Assembly (NCBI RefSeq): GCF_002916655.1
Contig: NZ_PPSM01000018.1
Span: 1-48,974 of the forward strand
Direction: 5' to 3'
DNA: 48,974 nt
DNA from: Novosphingobium sp. HII-3
GTDB taxonomy: Bacteria > Pseudomonadota > Alphaproteobacteria > Sphingomonadales > Sphingomonadaceae
Of this stretch, positions 18,186 to 27,460 are shown one piece after another (the first letter of the stretch is position 1; each line of letters begins with the position of its first letter). The translations under genes and the position numbers were made by a program. The notes under the pieces were generated by a model that was not told where the DNA came from, made no database searches, and saw only the letters and a list, made by a program, of their open reading frames with translations.

Positions 18186-19448
18186 ATGAGGGGTACCATT
18201 TCCAGAACCGTTTGCGTGGCCATAGCTGGCGCGCTCCTTGCCGTGCCGAGCGCGGGCGCATTGGCGCAATCCGGCGAAACCTGGAGCCTTCCCGAGCCGA
18301 CCGGTACGCCCACACCCCGTGCCCAGGGGCCGGTCGATGCGCAGAACCCCGTCGTGCGGCCCCGTTCCACCGGCACGCCGGTCCCCTCGCCCGTCCCGAC
18401 GATCGTACCGCCGCCCGCGCTGCGCCCCTCGGCAACCGCGCAGCGTCCCACAGCGGCCGCCACCCCCACGCCGAGCGCCACGCCAACCCGGCGCCCGCAA
18501 CCTGCGCCGTCTCCTTCCGGCTCGCCCCCGGCAGAGGAAAAGGCACCCGAAGTCTCTCCCGAACCGACACCGGCCGCTTCCCCCCCTTCTCCGGCAGCAA
18601 TTTCACCTCCTGCTCCGGCCGTCCAGACGCCTGTGCCGGCCACGCCGACCGGGGCGCCGGAGGTTTCACCTGTGGAAGCCGCGCCGGCCGATCCCGGGGA
18701 TGGTAAGCTGCCCTGGATCTGGATCGTTTCCCTCGCGGCTCTGGCGATCGTGGGACTTGCGTTTTTCATGCTTCGCAGGCGTTCCCGCCCCGCCCCTCAG
18801 CCTGAGCCCCAAACGGCCGCGCCCCCTGCGTCTGTGCCTGTGCCGGTGCCGGCGCCCGCTCCTGTCGCCAGCACGCCTCCTGCGCCGCGAAGCTCTCCGG
18901 TCGCTTCTCCTCCGGCGAACACAGCGACCGGCGAGATCGTGGAAGTGGCGGTCGAGGTGCGCGGACTGCGGCTCTCCCTCGTCTTTGCGACCCTGCAGTA
19001 CCGCGTGACGCTGACCGCTTCGGCTCCGACGCCCGGGGGCGCTCTCCTTGGTGACATGATTGGTGCGCACGCCTCTATGACCGCCGAGGAACAACTGGCG
19101 CCTCCGGTCGAGGCACAGCAACAGCTTGGCGCGCTCCAGCCCCTCCAACCCGGGGAAAGCGCCACGATCCAGGGCGAGGTGCAGTTGCCACTCGGCGCGA
19201 TCAGACCCCTGCAGCGCGGCAACGCCTCCCTGTTCGTGCCCCTGCTGCGTCTCTGTCTGGTCTTCGACAGTGCCGAGGTTGCGCCGGTGCGTCGGGTCTT
19301 CACCATAGGTCTGCCGGGGGACCACGCGCTGGCACCGCTCCGGTTGGACAAGGGACCGATGGAACATCGCGGTCTCCTCGTCCGCGAAGTCGAGGCCGCG
19401 CGTGCCTATCCGCTCTCGTGGCTCCAGCCCCAACCGGCCGGAGTTTGA
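18186..19448 (+). CDS. proline-rich single-pass membrane protein, unknown function
   Basis: About 420 aa. It has an N-terminal signal peptide ([24 protein letters not shown]) and a long low-complexity region rich in Pro, Thr, Ala and Ser (about 30-170). One membrane helix ([20 protein letters not shown], near 175-195) ends in RRRSR. A second Pro-rich linker and a C-terminal soluble domain of about 150 aa follow. With a cleaved signal the Pro-rich part would be periplasmic and the C-terminal domain cytoplasmic. The domain is not recognised. ATGs at 18180 and 18186 are both possible; the second is better spaced from CCAGG. It diverges from queF, sharing about 130 bp. Confidence 0.75.
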   Translation: MRGTISRTVCVAIAGALLAVPSAGALAQSGETWSLPEPTGTPTPRAQGPVDAQNPVVRPRSTGTPVPSPVPTIVPPPALRPSATAQRPTAAATPTPSATPTRRPQPAPSPSGSPPAEEKAPEVSPEPTPAASPPSPAAISPPAPAVQTPVPATPTGAPEVSPVEAAPADPGDGKLPWIWIVSLAALAIVGLAFFMLRRRSRPAPQPEPQTAAPPASVPVPVPAPAPVASTPPAPRSSPVASPPANTATGEIVEVAVEVRGLRLSLVFATLQYRVTLTASAPTPGGALLGDMIGAHASMTAEEQLAPPVEAQQQLGALQPLQPGESATIQGEVQLPLGAIRPLQRGNASLFVPLLRLCLVFDSAEVAPVRRVFTIGLPGDHALAPLRLDKGPMEHRGLLVREVEAARAYPLSWLQPQPAGV

Positions 19449-19502
19449 ACGAGCCAAAGTTTTCCTACCAGCGCTAAATCGCTTAAGGAGCAGTCTTTCC
19501 CT

Positions 19503-20732
19503 TTGACGGAGACGACCTTGAGCACGAAAAACGCCTCCGCGCCTCTTCAGGAGGCGACGGTCATCGTGGGCGCAGGCCGCCGGGCAGAGTGGACCGGCCC
19601 GGTGGTGAACCCGCCGGTGTGGCGGGCGAGTACGCATCTGTACGAGAACACCGCCGCCCTCGCTCAAGGACCGCGTGTCAACGAAGACGGGCGGTTCTTT
19701 TACGGCCGGCGCGGCGCCCCGACGCAATGGGCTTTGGCCGATGCCCTGACCACGCTTGAGCCGGGCGCCGCAGGAACAGTCCTCTATCCTTCCGGAGTTG
19801 CGGCCATAACCGGGGTCATGCTCACGCTCCTGCGGCCGGGTGATGTCCTGCTCATCACCGATAATGCCTACGATCCCAGCCGCAGCATGGGCACTGGCCT
19901 GCTGACCGACTTCGGGGTCGAGACACGCTTCTTCGACCCGCTCGACCTCGATGGCTATGCAGCCGCTTTCTGTGAGCGGACCCGGGCCGTCTTGATCGAG
20001 GCGCCCGGAAGCCTGTCGATGGAAGTGGCCGACGTTCCTGCTCTCGCCCGCATCGCGCGGGAAAAGGGAGCGATTTCGGTCCTCGACAACACCTGGGCGA
20101 GCCCGCTTGGCTTTGCCGGCCTGCAGCGCGGGGTGGATATTGTGCTGATGGCTCTCACCAAGCATGTCGGCGGGCACTCGGACCTCATGATGGGCAGCGC
20201 CAGCGCCGGACCGGAACTCCACGCGAAGCTGCGGGAACGGGCGCAGCAGCTCGGCAACATCGTCTCTCCGGACGATGCCGCGCTGGCACTGCGGGGCCTG
20301 CGCACGCTTCACCTTCGCCTGGCACAGGAAACGCAGAGCGCCCTTGCTGTGGCCCGCTGGCTCAGCACTCGTCCCGAAGTCGCGCAGGTGCTGTGCCCGA
20401 TGCTGCCAGGCGCGCCCGGCCATGATATCTGGAAACGCGATTTCACCGGGGGTTGCGGCCTCTTCAGCTTCGTCTTCCGGGGCGGCGACGCCGCTGCGCG
20501 CAATCGCTTCATCGATGCACTAAAGCTGTTCGGTATCGGGTACTCGTGGGGTGGGTTCGAAAGCCTGGCCATCCCAATCGAACCCTCCCGCCATCGCAGC
20601 GTCATGCCCTGGCCTCCTTCGGCCTTGTGTCCGGAGGATCGACACGGCGTGCGACTCGCCATCGGGTTGGAAGATCCGGTCGATCTCATCGCGGACCTGG
20701 AACAGGCGCTCGGGGAGTGGCGGCGGGAATGA
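19503..20732 (+). CDS. metC: cystathionine beta-lyase-like PLP enzyme (MetC type)
   Basis: Cys/Met-metabolism PLP enzyme, predicted to cleave cystathionine to homocysteine, pyruvate and ammonia. It has about 409 aa. Motifs: YGRRGAPTQWALADAL near 70, LYPSGVAAI, LLITDNAYDPSR, SVLDNTWASPLGF, and the PLP lysine K220 in ALTKHVGGHSDLMMG. A C-terminal FGIGYSWGGFESLAIP block separates beta-lyases of this type from gamma-synthases. The start is uncommon: either TTG at 19503 (AAGGAG 12 nt upstream) or TTG at 19518 (GGAG 7 nt upstream). It stands alone in the window. Confidence 0.9.
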   Translation: MTETTLSTKNASAPLQEATVIVGAGRRAEWTGPVVNPPVWRASTHLYENTAALAQGPRVNEDGRFFYGRRGAPTQWALADALTTLEPGAAGTVLYPSGVAAITGVMLTLLRPGDVLLITDNAYDPSRSMGTGLLTDFGVETRFFDPLDLDGYAAAFCERTRAVLIEAPGSLSMEVADVPALARIAREKGAISVLDNTWASPLGFAGLQRGVDIVLMALTKHVGGHSDLMMGSASAGPELHAKLRERAQQLGNIVSPDDAALALRGLRTLHLRLAQETQSALAVARWLSTRPEVAQVLCPMLPGAPGHDIWKRDFTGGCGLFSFVFRGGDAAARNRFIDALKLFGIGYSWGGFESLAIPIEPSRHRSVMPWPPSALCPEDRHGVRLAIGLEDPVDLIADLEQALGEWRRE

Positions 20733-20861
20733 CCCCGCCCGTCCGGCGCACCGGTCACGCCATGGGGGCTGCGGGCATCCTGCGGCCCGGCAGAACGGCA
20801 CGCTAGGAGAAGGACGCCTCCACCCGCGACACGTCCGAGCGCTTCGTGTAGGGTTGACGGC

Positions 20862-21962
20862 ATGCCTCTTTCCACTTTTCGGCTTCCCCTGGCGTGGCTG
20901 ACGGTCGGAGCCATCCTTGTGGCGCCCCGGATAGTGCCCGCCGCGATGTCACCGATCCTCGCCGGGCTGCTCTTCGCCTGGATGCTGGGAGTGGTCCTGT
21001 GGTCCGCGTTCGGCGTCGTCCACGAGGCAGAGGAACTCGCCGAGATGCTGGGCGAGCCATTCGGCACTCTCGTCCTCACCCTTTCCATCGTCATCATCGA
21101 AGTCACGCTGATTTCCGCCGTCATGCTGGGCGCAAAGGCGGTACCGACACTTGGACGTGACACCATGTTCGCTGTCCTTATGATCGTGCTCAACGGCGTG
21201 GTGGGCCTGGGTCTTCTGATCGGAGGGCTGCGGCACCATCAGCAAGGCTTCAACCTTCAGGGCGCCAGCGCCTATCTTGCGGTGATCATACCTCTTGCCG
21301 TGATCGCGCTGGTGCTTCCGAACTTCACGGTTTCGAGCAACGGGGGGACGCTCTCGCCTTCGCAGTCGGTCCTGTTCTCGCTGCTGACCATCCTACTCTA
21401 TACTCTCTTCCTCTGGCTCCAGACCGGGCGGCACCGGGGCTTCTTCCAGCCCCTGGGGGCCGCGATCGAGGTGGAGGATGCAAGTCCCCTGCCCCACGCC
21501 GGGCAACGGAGGAGCATCGGGCGGCATGTGATACTGCTTCTCGCCAATATCCTGCCCATCGTCATCCTTTCCAAGAGCCTTGCCAAGCTGCTGGATGCAG
21601 GCGTCGAGGCCGTTCGCGCGCCAACGGCTCTTGGCGGCATAATCATCGCAATGATGGTGTTCACGCCCGAGGGCATATCCGCCCTTCGCGCCGTTGCCGC
21701 AAACCAGCTGACACGCGCGATAAACCTGTGCCTTGGTGCGGCCACCTCGACCCTTGGGCTGACCGTTCCCGCCGTGCTCCTGATCGGCCTCGTCAGCGAT
21801 CAGCCCGTCGTTTTGGGCCTGTCGGCGGCCAACATGGTTCTCCTGACGGCGACGCTGGTCCTCAACAGCATCACGTTCTCGGGAGGCCGGACCACCATGC
21901 TCGAAGGGGCCGTGCACCTTTCGCTTTTCGCGGTGTTCCTGGTGCTCGTATTCAGCCCCTGA
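20862..21962 (+). CDS. chaA: Ca2+/H+ antiporter (CaCA superfamily, ChaA-like)
   Basis: Inner-membrane cation:proton exchanger of 366 aa, with about 11 predicted hydrophobic segments. The two inverted CaCA repeats are visible: HEAEELAEMLGEPFGTLVLTLSIVIIEV (about 54-81), and FTPEGISALRAVAANQLTRAINLCLGAA (near 267-294). The acidic residues expected for ion exchange sit in both. ChaA-type proteins export Ca2+, and in some species Na+ or K+, at alkaline pH. It stands alone, with 129 bp upstream and no clear operon partner. Confidence 0.92.
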   Translation: MPLSTFRLPLAWLTVGAILVAPRIVPAAMSPILAGLLFAWMLGVVLWSAFGVVHEAEELAEMLGEPFGTLVLTLSIVIIEVTLISAVMLGAKAVPTLGRDTMFAVLMIVLNGVVGLGLLIGGLRHHQQGFNLQGASAYLAVIIPLAVIALVLPNFTVSSNGGTLSPSQSVLFSLLTILLYTLFLWLQTGRHRGFFQPLGAAIEVEDASPLPHAGQRRSIGRHVILLLANILPIVILSKSLAKLLDAGVEAVRAPTALGGIIIAMMVFTPEGISALRAVAANQLTRAINLCLGAATSTLGLTVPAVLLIGLVSDQPVVLGLSAANMVLLTATLVLNSITFSGGRTTMLEGAVHLSLFAVFLVLVFSP

Positions 21963-22004
21963 TGTCTTTCGGGGGCGGCGAATAGCCCGTCCTCGCGGAA
22001 AACG

Positions 22005-22021
22005 GCTCGGAGATCATCTGT
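22005..22021. repeat. degenerate iteron-like site
   Basis: Reverse-strand match of 15 of 17 to the ACCGATGATCTCGGAGC iteron variant, in the gap between the antiporter and trehalase genes. It may be a decayed or weak initiator site, or chance. Confidence 0.25.
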
Positions 22022-22106
22022 CCCTTGCCACGCCTTGGACGTGAAGGCAGAAACCCCGCGCAGTCCAACTCGTTGCTGCCTCGTGCGAAACGGCGAGGAG
22101 GCAAGC

Positions 22107-23762
22107 GTGGTTCGGAAGCCTGACCTGGGGAACATAGAGGCTTCGGCCCGCAAGCGTCTCAAGCTTCCCATGTTCCTCTGCGCACCCGTCCTCGCGGCGT
22201 TGCTGTGCGCCAATGCCCCGCCCTCCCCCGCCGACCAGTTCGGCGACCTGTTCGCCGCGGTCCAGAAGGAGCATGTTTTCGCGGACGGAAAGACGTTCGC
22301 CGACGCGGTACCAAAGCGGGCGCCCGACGCCATCATGGCAGATTACGAACGGGCGGCTCCGGGAAGTAGCGCCGCGCTGCGGGCCTTCGTGCTGGACAAC
22401 TTCGTGGTGCCCGGCGTCAACGATCGGCCGTTGCCGCCGCTGCGCGAGCACATCAGGGCCCTTTGGCCGCAGCTGGAGCGCAGGACGCCGGACGTGCCGC
22501 CCGGAAGCTCGGCGATCACTCTGCCCGCTCCCTATGTCGTGCCCGGCGGTCGTTTTCGGGAGATCTACTATTGGGATTCGTACTTCACCATGCTTGGGCT
22601 CGTCGCAGACGGACGGGACGATCTGGTGGAAGGAATGCTCGAAGACTTCTCCAGCCTGATCGAACGCTTCGGCCACATTCCGAACGGCACCCGCACCTAT
22701 TACCTCAGCCGCTCGCAGCCGCCCTTCTTCGCGTTGATGCTCGATTTGTCGAAGGCGACGGACGGAACCATCCGTGCCCGCCGCCTGGCCGCGCTGCGCA
22801 AGGAGCACAACTACTGGATGGCGGGCGAAGTCTGCGCAACGACCGCCGAAGCCTGCAAGCGCGTCGTGCGAATGCCGGATGGCAGCGTCCTCAATCGCTA
22901 CTGGGACGACAGGGATACCCCTCGCGACGAATCCTTTGCCGAGGATCAGGCGACGGCGGCAAAAGCCTCTACTCGTCCAACTGGCGAGGTGTTCCGCAAC
23001 CTGCGGGCCGGTGCGGAGAGCGGCTGGGATTTCAGCTCCCGCTGGCTGTCCGATCCTCACGATCTTTCGACCATTCACGCCACTGACGTCGTACCCGTTG
23101 ATCTCAACGCCCTCATGTGGGCGATGGAGAAGCGCATCGAAAAAGGGTGCCGTCAGGCAGGAGACCAGCCCTGCACCCGTGAGTTCGGCCAGCGTGCCAC
23201 CGCCCGTAAGGCCGCCGTGCAGCGCTTTCTCTGGCACACGAAGCAGAACCGCTTCGCCGACTGGATCGCGCCGTCCTCCCGGCCTAGCGAGGTTGTTTCG
23301 AGCGCGAGCCTGTTCCCCCTCTTCGTCGGCATGGCAACCCCGGCCCAGGCCGGCGCGATGGCAAAGGCCACGCGCAGCACTCTTGTGGCCGATGGAGGGC
23401 TGCGCACCACCACTGTTCGCACGGGACAGCAATGGGATGCACCCAATGGCTGGGCACCCTTGCAGTGGGTCGCGGTCGAAGGACTGTGGCGCTATGGGCA
23501 CAATGCCCTCGCTCAGGACATCGCCGCCCGCTGGATCGGCACCGTCAACTGCACGTACCTGGAAACGGGCAAGATGCTCGAGAAGTACGATGTTGAAGAA
23601 CGCCTGCCGGGAGGAGGCGGAGAATATCCGCTGCAAGACGGCTTCGGCTGGACCAACGGCGTCACGGCCGCGCTGCTCGATCGCTACCCCACGCTCGGGC
23701 CGGCTGCGACCTTTCAGGGCTGCTCACCGGCCGGTCGTTCGGGAACGACACCACGCCCGTGA
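22107..23762 (+). CDS. treA: periplasmic trehalase (GH37)
   Basis: Hydrolyses trehalose to two glucose molecules. Both family signatures are present: PGGRFREIYYWDSY (about 146-159) and QWDAPNGWAPLQW (441-453). The start is taken as the GTG at 22107, preceded by GAGGAGG. This gives 551 aa with a basic N-terminus and a hydrophobic stretch (LPMFLCAPVLAALLCANAPPSPA) that should act as a signal peptide, so the enzyme is exported. A longer frame begins at 22035. It would return trehalose made by TreY/TreZ, or taken from outside, to glucose. It converges with the PBP gene, with 34 bp between the stops. Confidence 0.94.
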   Translation: MVRKPDLGNIEASARKRLKLPMFLCAPVLAALLCANAPPSPADQFGDLFAAVQKEHVFADGKTFADAVPKRAPDAIMADYERAAPGSSAALRAFVLDNFVVPGVNDRPLPPLREHIRALWPQLERRTPDVPPGSSAITLPAPYVVPGGRFREIYYWDSYFTMLGLVADGRDDLVEGMLEDFSSLIERFGHIPNGTRTYYLSRSQPPFFALMLDLSKATDGTIRARRLAALRKEHNYWMAGEVCATTAEACKRVVRMPDGSVLNRYWDDRDTPRDESFAEDQATAAKASTRPTGEVFRNLRAGAESGWDFSSRWLSDPHDLSTIHATDVVPVDLNALMWAMEKRIEKGCRQAGDQPCTREFGQRATARKAAVQRFLWHTKQNRFADWIAPSSRPSEVVSSASLFPLFVGMATPAQAGAMAKATRSTLVADGGLRTTTVRTGQQWDAPNGWAPLQWVAVEGLWRYGHNALAQDIAARWIGTVNCTYLETGKMLEKYDVEERLPGGGGEYPLQDGFGWTNGVTAALLDRYPTLGPAATFQGCSPAGRSGTTPRP

Positions 23763-23796
23763 GGGTCAGGGCCGCTTGCCGCGGGGCAGAGCGCGT

Positions 23797-25878
23797 TCAG
23801 GGGCCGGGTGGCGACGGGACCGATGATCTCGGTGCCGTTGGAGGGGCGGGCGCGGGTTCCACCCGTAGCCCCTCGCTGTCCAGCCGAACGTCGAGCGGGA
23901 CTCCATCGATGGCGGTACTGAGCACGGCCTGCCCATCCTCTATCCGAATGCGGCTTTCGCCTCCCACGGGAATGTCTTCGAGGTCCGGCACGTCGAGGGG
24001 TTGGACTGGCCCCTGCGGATCGGCCGCAGGCCGCGGAGGTGGGGCGGACCGCTCACCTAGAGCAACCCGCATGAAATCACGCCATATCCGCGCGGGTACG
24101 GTGCCACCGGAAACTCCGGCAAGGGGCGTGTTGTCATCGCGGCCCACCCATACGCCGACGACGAAGTCGCCGGAGTAGCCGACGAAAAGCGCGTCACGAT
24201 TTTCCTGGCTGGTGCCGGTCTTGCCGAAATTGGGCGCCTGCAGCATCGCCGCTCGTCCTGTGCCCCGGTTGACCGCCGCTCGCAGCATGCTTTCGATAGC
24301 CTTGTGATCATGCGAGGACAGCGAGCGCTTCCCGTCGAGCAGCCAGTCGAACCACCCTGCTTCCGGCACCGGAAACGCCCGGGGCACGACCGGGAAGCTG
24401 TTGGCGGCAACGCCCGCATAGGCGGCCGTCAGCTCCAGCAGCGTCATCGTGGCCGTGCCGAGCGCCAGACTGGGATCACCCTTGGGCAACGGCGATGTGA
24501 CACCCAGCCGCCGCGCGATATCGATGACGGCTTCGTCGCCAACCCGGTTGAACAGTCGCACCGCCGCGACATTGCTGGACCGTGCGAAGGCGTCCTCAAG
24601 AGTGATGGTGGTGGAGTATGCCCCTCCGGCATTCTGTGGTTTGTAGGAACCGCTCTCGATAGGGGCGTTGGGAATGGTATCCTGCGGCTCCATACCGGAT
24701 TTCAGCGCAGCGAGGTAGACGAACAGCTTGAAGGTGGAGCCTGGCTGCCGCCGCGCCTGTGTCGCGCGGTTGAAAGCGCTTTTGGAATAGTCCCGGCCGC
24801 CGACCATCGCGACGACCTCGCCGTTCCTGCGCATAGCGACAAGCGCGACCTGTGTGCCTGCACCCGCCTGCCGGATGGCCCGATGCGCCGCAGCCTGAAG
24901 GCGGGAATCGAGCGTGGTGCGGTACGTCGGGCCGGCATAGCCGGCCGCTTCTATCTGTCGCGCCTGCGGCAGGGCCCAATCCGCGAAGTACGTGCCGGTC
25001 GGCAGTTCCGCGCGGCTGCGGACATCGAGCCTGGGCGCGGAAACGGACCGCGCCTCCGCAGGCGTCAGGTAGCCGGCGTCTGCCATGGACTTCAGCACCA
25101 CCCGCATGCGCTTCCGGGACAGGTCCAGGTTGTTGGTGGGTGCCAGACGCGAGGGTGCCTTCATCAGACCTGCGAGGAGTGCCGCCTGCCCGATGGTCAG
25201 CCGTTCCGGCCGCCGGTGGAAGTAATGCAGGGACGCCGCCCGGATGCCGTAGGTGTTGTCACCGAAGTACGCGTTCGACAGGTACCGCTCCAGGATCTCG
25301 TCCTTGGTGAGCCAGGCCTCCAGCCAGAAGGCGATCAGCATCTCGCGCGCCTTGCGGGTCAGGCTCCGCTCGGCGGTGAGGAAGGTGAATTTCGCAAGCT
25401 GCTGGGTAATCGTCGACCCTCCCTGGGTGCTGCCCCCGGTCAGGTTGCTTAGCGCCGCACGCGCGATGCCGCGCGGATCGATACCCCAATGCGTGTAGAA
25501 GCGCCGATCCTCGATCGCCAGGAAGGCATGAACGACGTGTGGTGGCAACTGCGCGATCTTGACCGGCTCAGCGATGACGGCACCATTGCGCGCGATCGGA
25601 GTGCCGTCTGCCGCCAGCAAGGTGATCTCTGGCGGCGCGACCGGCTGCAGCGACTTAGAAAGGGTAGCGGTGACCGCCAGATAGCCGATGAGGACTATCA
25701 GCAGGAGCAGGAGCACCGCCAGCCCGCGCACAATTCGCTTGCGCCAGGACCTCTTGCGCCGCGGCGGCCTGGGCGGTTCCAACGTCTCGATCAGAACGTT
25801 ATCAAGTTCCGGTCTGCCCGCATCGGCAGAGATATGGCGTGACAGCTCCATTGCCGCGCACGAGTAGCCGATTCTCAT
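23797..25878 (-). CDS. bifunctional class A penicillin-binding protein (PBP1-like)
   Basis: Peptidoglycan glycosyltransferase/transpeptidase of 693 aa anchored by one N-terminal membrane helix (about 51-70) after a basic RKRSWRKR stretch. The GT51 domain holds the catalytic glutamate E123 in AIEDRRFYTHWGID and the GGSTITQQLAK motif. The transpeptidase domain has the active serine S381 in STFK, SSN (434-436) and KTGTS (553-557). The last 20 or so residues are Pro/Ala-rich, and their codons contain a perfect copy of the plasmid iteron (23819-23835), which imposes rare AGA and TCA codons. The start is not fixed by a strong ribosome site; ATG at 25851 is an alternative. Confidence 0.94.
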   Translation of the reverse strand: MRIGYSCAAMELSRHISADAGRPELDNVLIETLEPPRPPRRKRSWRKRIVRGLAVLLLLLIVLIGYLAVTATLSKSLQPVAPPEITLLAADGTPIARNGAVIAEPVKIAQLPPHVVHAFLAIEDRRFYTHWGIDPRGIARAALSNLTGGSTQGGSTITQQLAKFTFLTAERSLTRKAREMLIAFWLEAWLTKDEILERYLSNAYFGDNTYGIRAASLHYFHRRPERLTIGQAALLAGLMKAPSRLAPTNNLDLSRKRMRVVLKSMADAGYLTPAEARSVSAPRLDVRSRAELPTGTYFADWALPQARQIEAAGYAGPTYRTTLDSRLQAAAHRAIRQAGAGTQVALVAMRRNGEVVAMVGGRDYSKSAFNRATQARRQPGSTFKLFVYLAALKSGMEPQDTIPNAPIESGSYKPQNAGGAYSTTITLEDAFARSSNVAAVRLFNRVGDEAVIDIARRLGVTSPLPKGDPSLALGTATMTLLELTAAYAGVAANSFPVVPRAFPVPEAGWFDWLLDGKRSLSSHDHKAIESMLRAAVNRGTGRAAMLQAPNFGKTGTSQENRDALFVGYSGDFVVGVWVGRDDNTPLAGVSGGTVPARIWRDFMRVALGERSAPPPRPAADPQGPVQPLDVPDLEDIPVGGESRIRIEDGQAVLSTAIDGVPLDVRLDSEGLRVEPAPAPPTAPRSSVPSPPGP
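23819..23835 (+). repeat. remote exact iteron inside the PBP gene
   Basis: ACCGATGATCTCGGTGC, a perfect copy of the origin iteron, about 7.4 kb from the array. The identity with the copy at the repA stop extends to 22 bp (23818-23839 versus 32983-33004). Read on the PBP strand it encodes APRSSVP. The iteron inside repA encodes the same seven residues in the same frame. Confidence 0.8.
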
Positions 25879-25906
25879 GCGCGGCGCATCAGCGGTTCGA
25901 CGAACG

Positions 25907-25929
25907 CGTTCCCTGATCGTCGGGGAACG
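25907..25929. repeat. inverted repeat between the MscS and PBP genes
   Basis: 7-bp arms CGTTCCC (25907-25913) and GGGAACG (25923-25929) with a 9-nt loop, just upstream of the PBP start and downstream of the MscS stop. It may be a hairpin or operator. It resembles, with different spacing, the repeat in front of glgP. Confidence 0.35.
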
Positions 25930-25940
25930 TCCTGTGATCG

Positions 25941-27119
25941 TCAGCCTTTCAGCGCCTCTGACAGAAGCTTGTCCGGATAGGGCATGATCAGCGTTCCATC
26001 GGGGGCCGCTGTATAGGTCGTCTGCGTCGGGTAGGGTATCGAGATACCCTCCTTCGCAAAGCGCGTCATGATCGCCACCACAAGGCGGTCGCGCAAGGGA
26101 TGCGCGACGGCCCAGTCGTTGCCTGGAACATCGACCAGCAGCGTGAAGTCCAGCGAACTTGCACCGAAGCTCTCGAAGCCCGCGCGCGAAGGCTTGCCCC
26201 CTTCGGCCTCGACGATCTCCTTGAGCATGTCCGGGATGCGAGCCAGCGTCTCGGGCGGGGTCTCGTAGGCCACGCCGATCGTGAACGGCAGGCGGATGTG
26301 GTCGCGCCCGCTCACATTCAGGATTTCCTTGTCGAGCAGGACCTTGTTGGCGATGATCCGCAGTTCACCCGTATACGCGCGGATCCTTGTGGACTTGAGC
26401 CCGATCGCCTCGATCGTTCCCGAACTGGTGTCGAAGCTGATCTGGTCTCCCTTGGAGAAGGGCCGGTCGAAGATGATGGCGAGCGCGGCAAACAGGTCGG
26501 CGAAAATGCCCTGTGCCGCAAGGCCGATCGCGATGCCGCCAACGCCGAGGCCGGCCACGAGTCCGGTTACGTTGACGCCGATGTTGTCGAGCAGGACGAT
26601 CGCCGCCACCGCGAAGACCGCTACGCTTACCAGCAGGCGGATCAGGCCCATCGCATTGATGATCGCCTCGCCCTTGAAGTGTTCGGCGGAGGTCTTGTGC
26701 TCGATAGCGCCCAGTATGAATTCGCGCGCCCAGATCGCGGCCTGGATGACGGCTGCGAGCGTGAAGAAGAACGCCACCGCCCTGTCCAGCGCCGGCGGCG
26801 TCTTGGCGTACCCATCGACCGCCCGGACGGCGACCATTATGATGAAGAAGTTCATCGTCTTGTTGACCACCCGCCCCAGGATCGTCAGCCAGTCCCCGCG
26901 CCCACGCTCCTCGCGGCACAATCGCGCACCGAGCCGCCGGAGCGCATAGAGAGCCGTGACAATGAGCAGCGCGATCCCGATCGAGATGATGATCTGCAGC
27001 CAATAGGTCTGGAACCAGGCCATCGTCGAATGCCACAGATCCGGTAGCTGTGCGGTCACGTCGGGGAGTGGAGACTTCTGAGGAGCCGGTGAAGTGAGGG
27101 GGCTTTTGCTTACGCTCAT
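25941..27119 (-). CDS. MscS-family mechanosensitive channel
   Basis: Inner-membrane channel protein of 392 aa, expected to open under membrane tension and release osmolytes. It has four hydrophobic segments (about 40-62, 85-102, 113-135 and 158-182). The pore-lining helix and beta domain follow: VTGLVAGLGVGGIAIGLAAQ (about 187-206), then ADLFAALAIIFDRPFSKGDQI and GTIEAIGLKSTRIR. The C-terminal cytoplasmic cage domain is complete. The start at 27119 is the first ATG. It lies 62 bp upstream of the PBP gene on the same strand and could be cotranscribed with it, a cell-envelope pairing. Confidence 0.92.
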   Translation of the reverse strand: MSVSKSPLTSPAPQKSPLPDVTAQLPDLWHSTMAWFQTYWLQIIISIGIALLIVTALYALRRLGARLCREERGRGDWLTILGRVVNKTMNFFIIMVAVRAVDGYAKTPPALDRAVAFFFTLAAVIQAAIWAREFILGAIEHKTSAEHFKGEAIINAMGLIRLLVSVAVFAVAAIVLLDNIGVNVTGLVAGLGVGGIAIGLAAQGIFADLFAALAIIFDRPFSKGDQISFDTSSGTIEAIGLKSTRIRAYTGELRIIANKVLLDKEILNVSGRDHIRLPFTIGVAYETPPETLARIPDMLKEIVEAEGGKPSRAGFESFGASSLDFTLLVDVPGNDWAVAHPLRDRLVVAIMTRFAKEGISIPYPTQTTYTAAPDGTLIMPYPDKLLSEALKG

Positions 27120-27460
27120 CGCGTGCTCATGATCCTGCGTCTAGGTGCTGGCGGGCAGCAAGGCTACCGAGGCTCCCTCTGGCGGGGCCACGTCCGAATG
27201 TGCAAAGTCGTCGGCAATGCCGTCAATGGCTTGCCGACCGTCTTGTTCCCGGCGCCTACCGGCGGGTCAAGGTCACTCGGCCCCACTCGGGCCTGATTAT
27301 GCAACATCGCACAAGGGCCGGACGGGCATGTTGCGAGCCAACAGTTCGGTTGGAGTCCAGCCTCACAGGTGGGGAGACAAGACCACTTCCAGGGGCATCT
27401 GCCATGGTGTATAGCTAACTAGCTGTAGCTTTACATGATGAATTTTAGTGAGCGGTTCCA
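27120..27460. other. gene-free stretch before the replicon core
   Basis: No convincing coding sequence. It contains an inverted repeat, GCAACAT (27301-27307) and ATGTTGC (27328-27334), and three direct TAGCT repeats at 27412, 27420 and 27426. The A/T-rich end just before the next gene probably carries that gene's promoter. Confidence 0.4.

Noticed and set aside
18053..18769. Long N-terminal extension of the queF frame
   Set aside because: QueF is complete from 18052. The extension is low-complexity Gly/Ala/Ser, the mirror of the proline-rich gene on the other strand.
27412..27430. Three TAGCT direct repeats
   Set aside because: Units of 5 bp with uneven spacing are too short to support an array or a regulator site by themselves.
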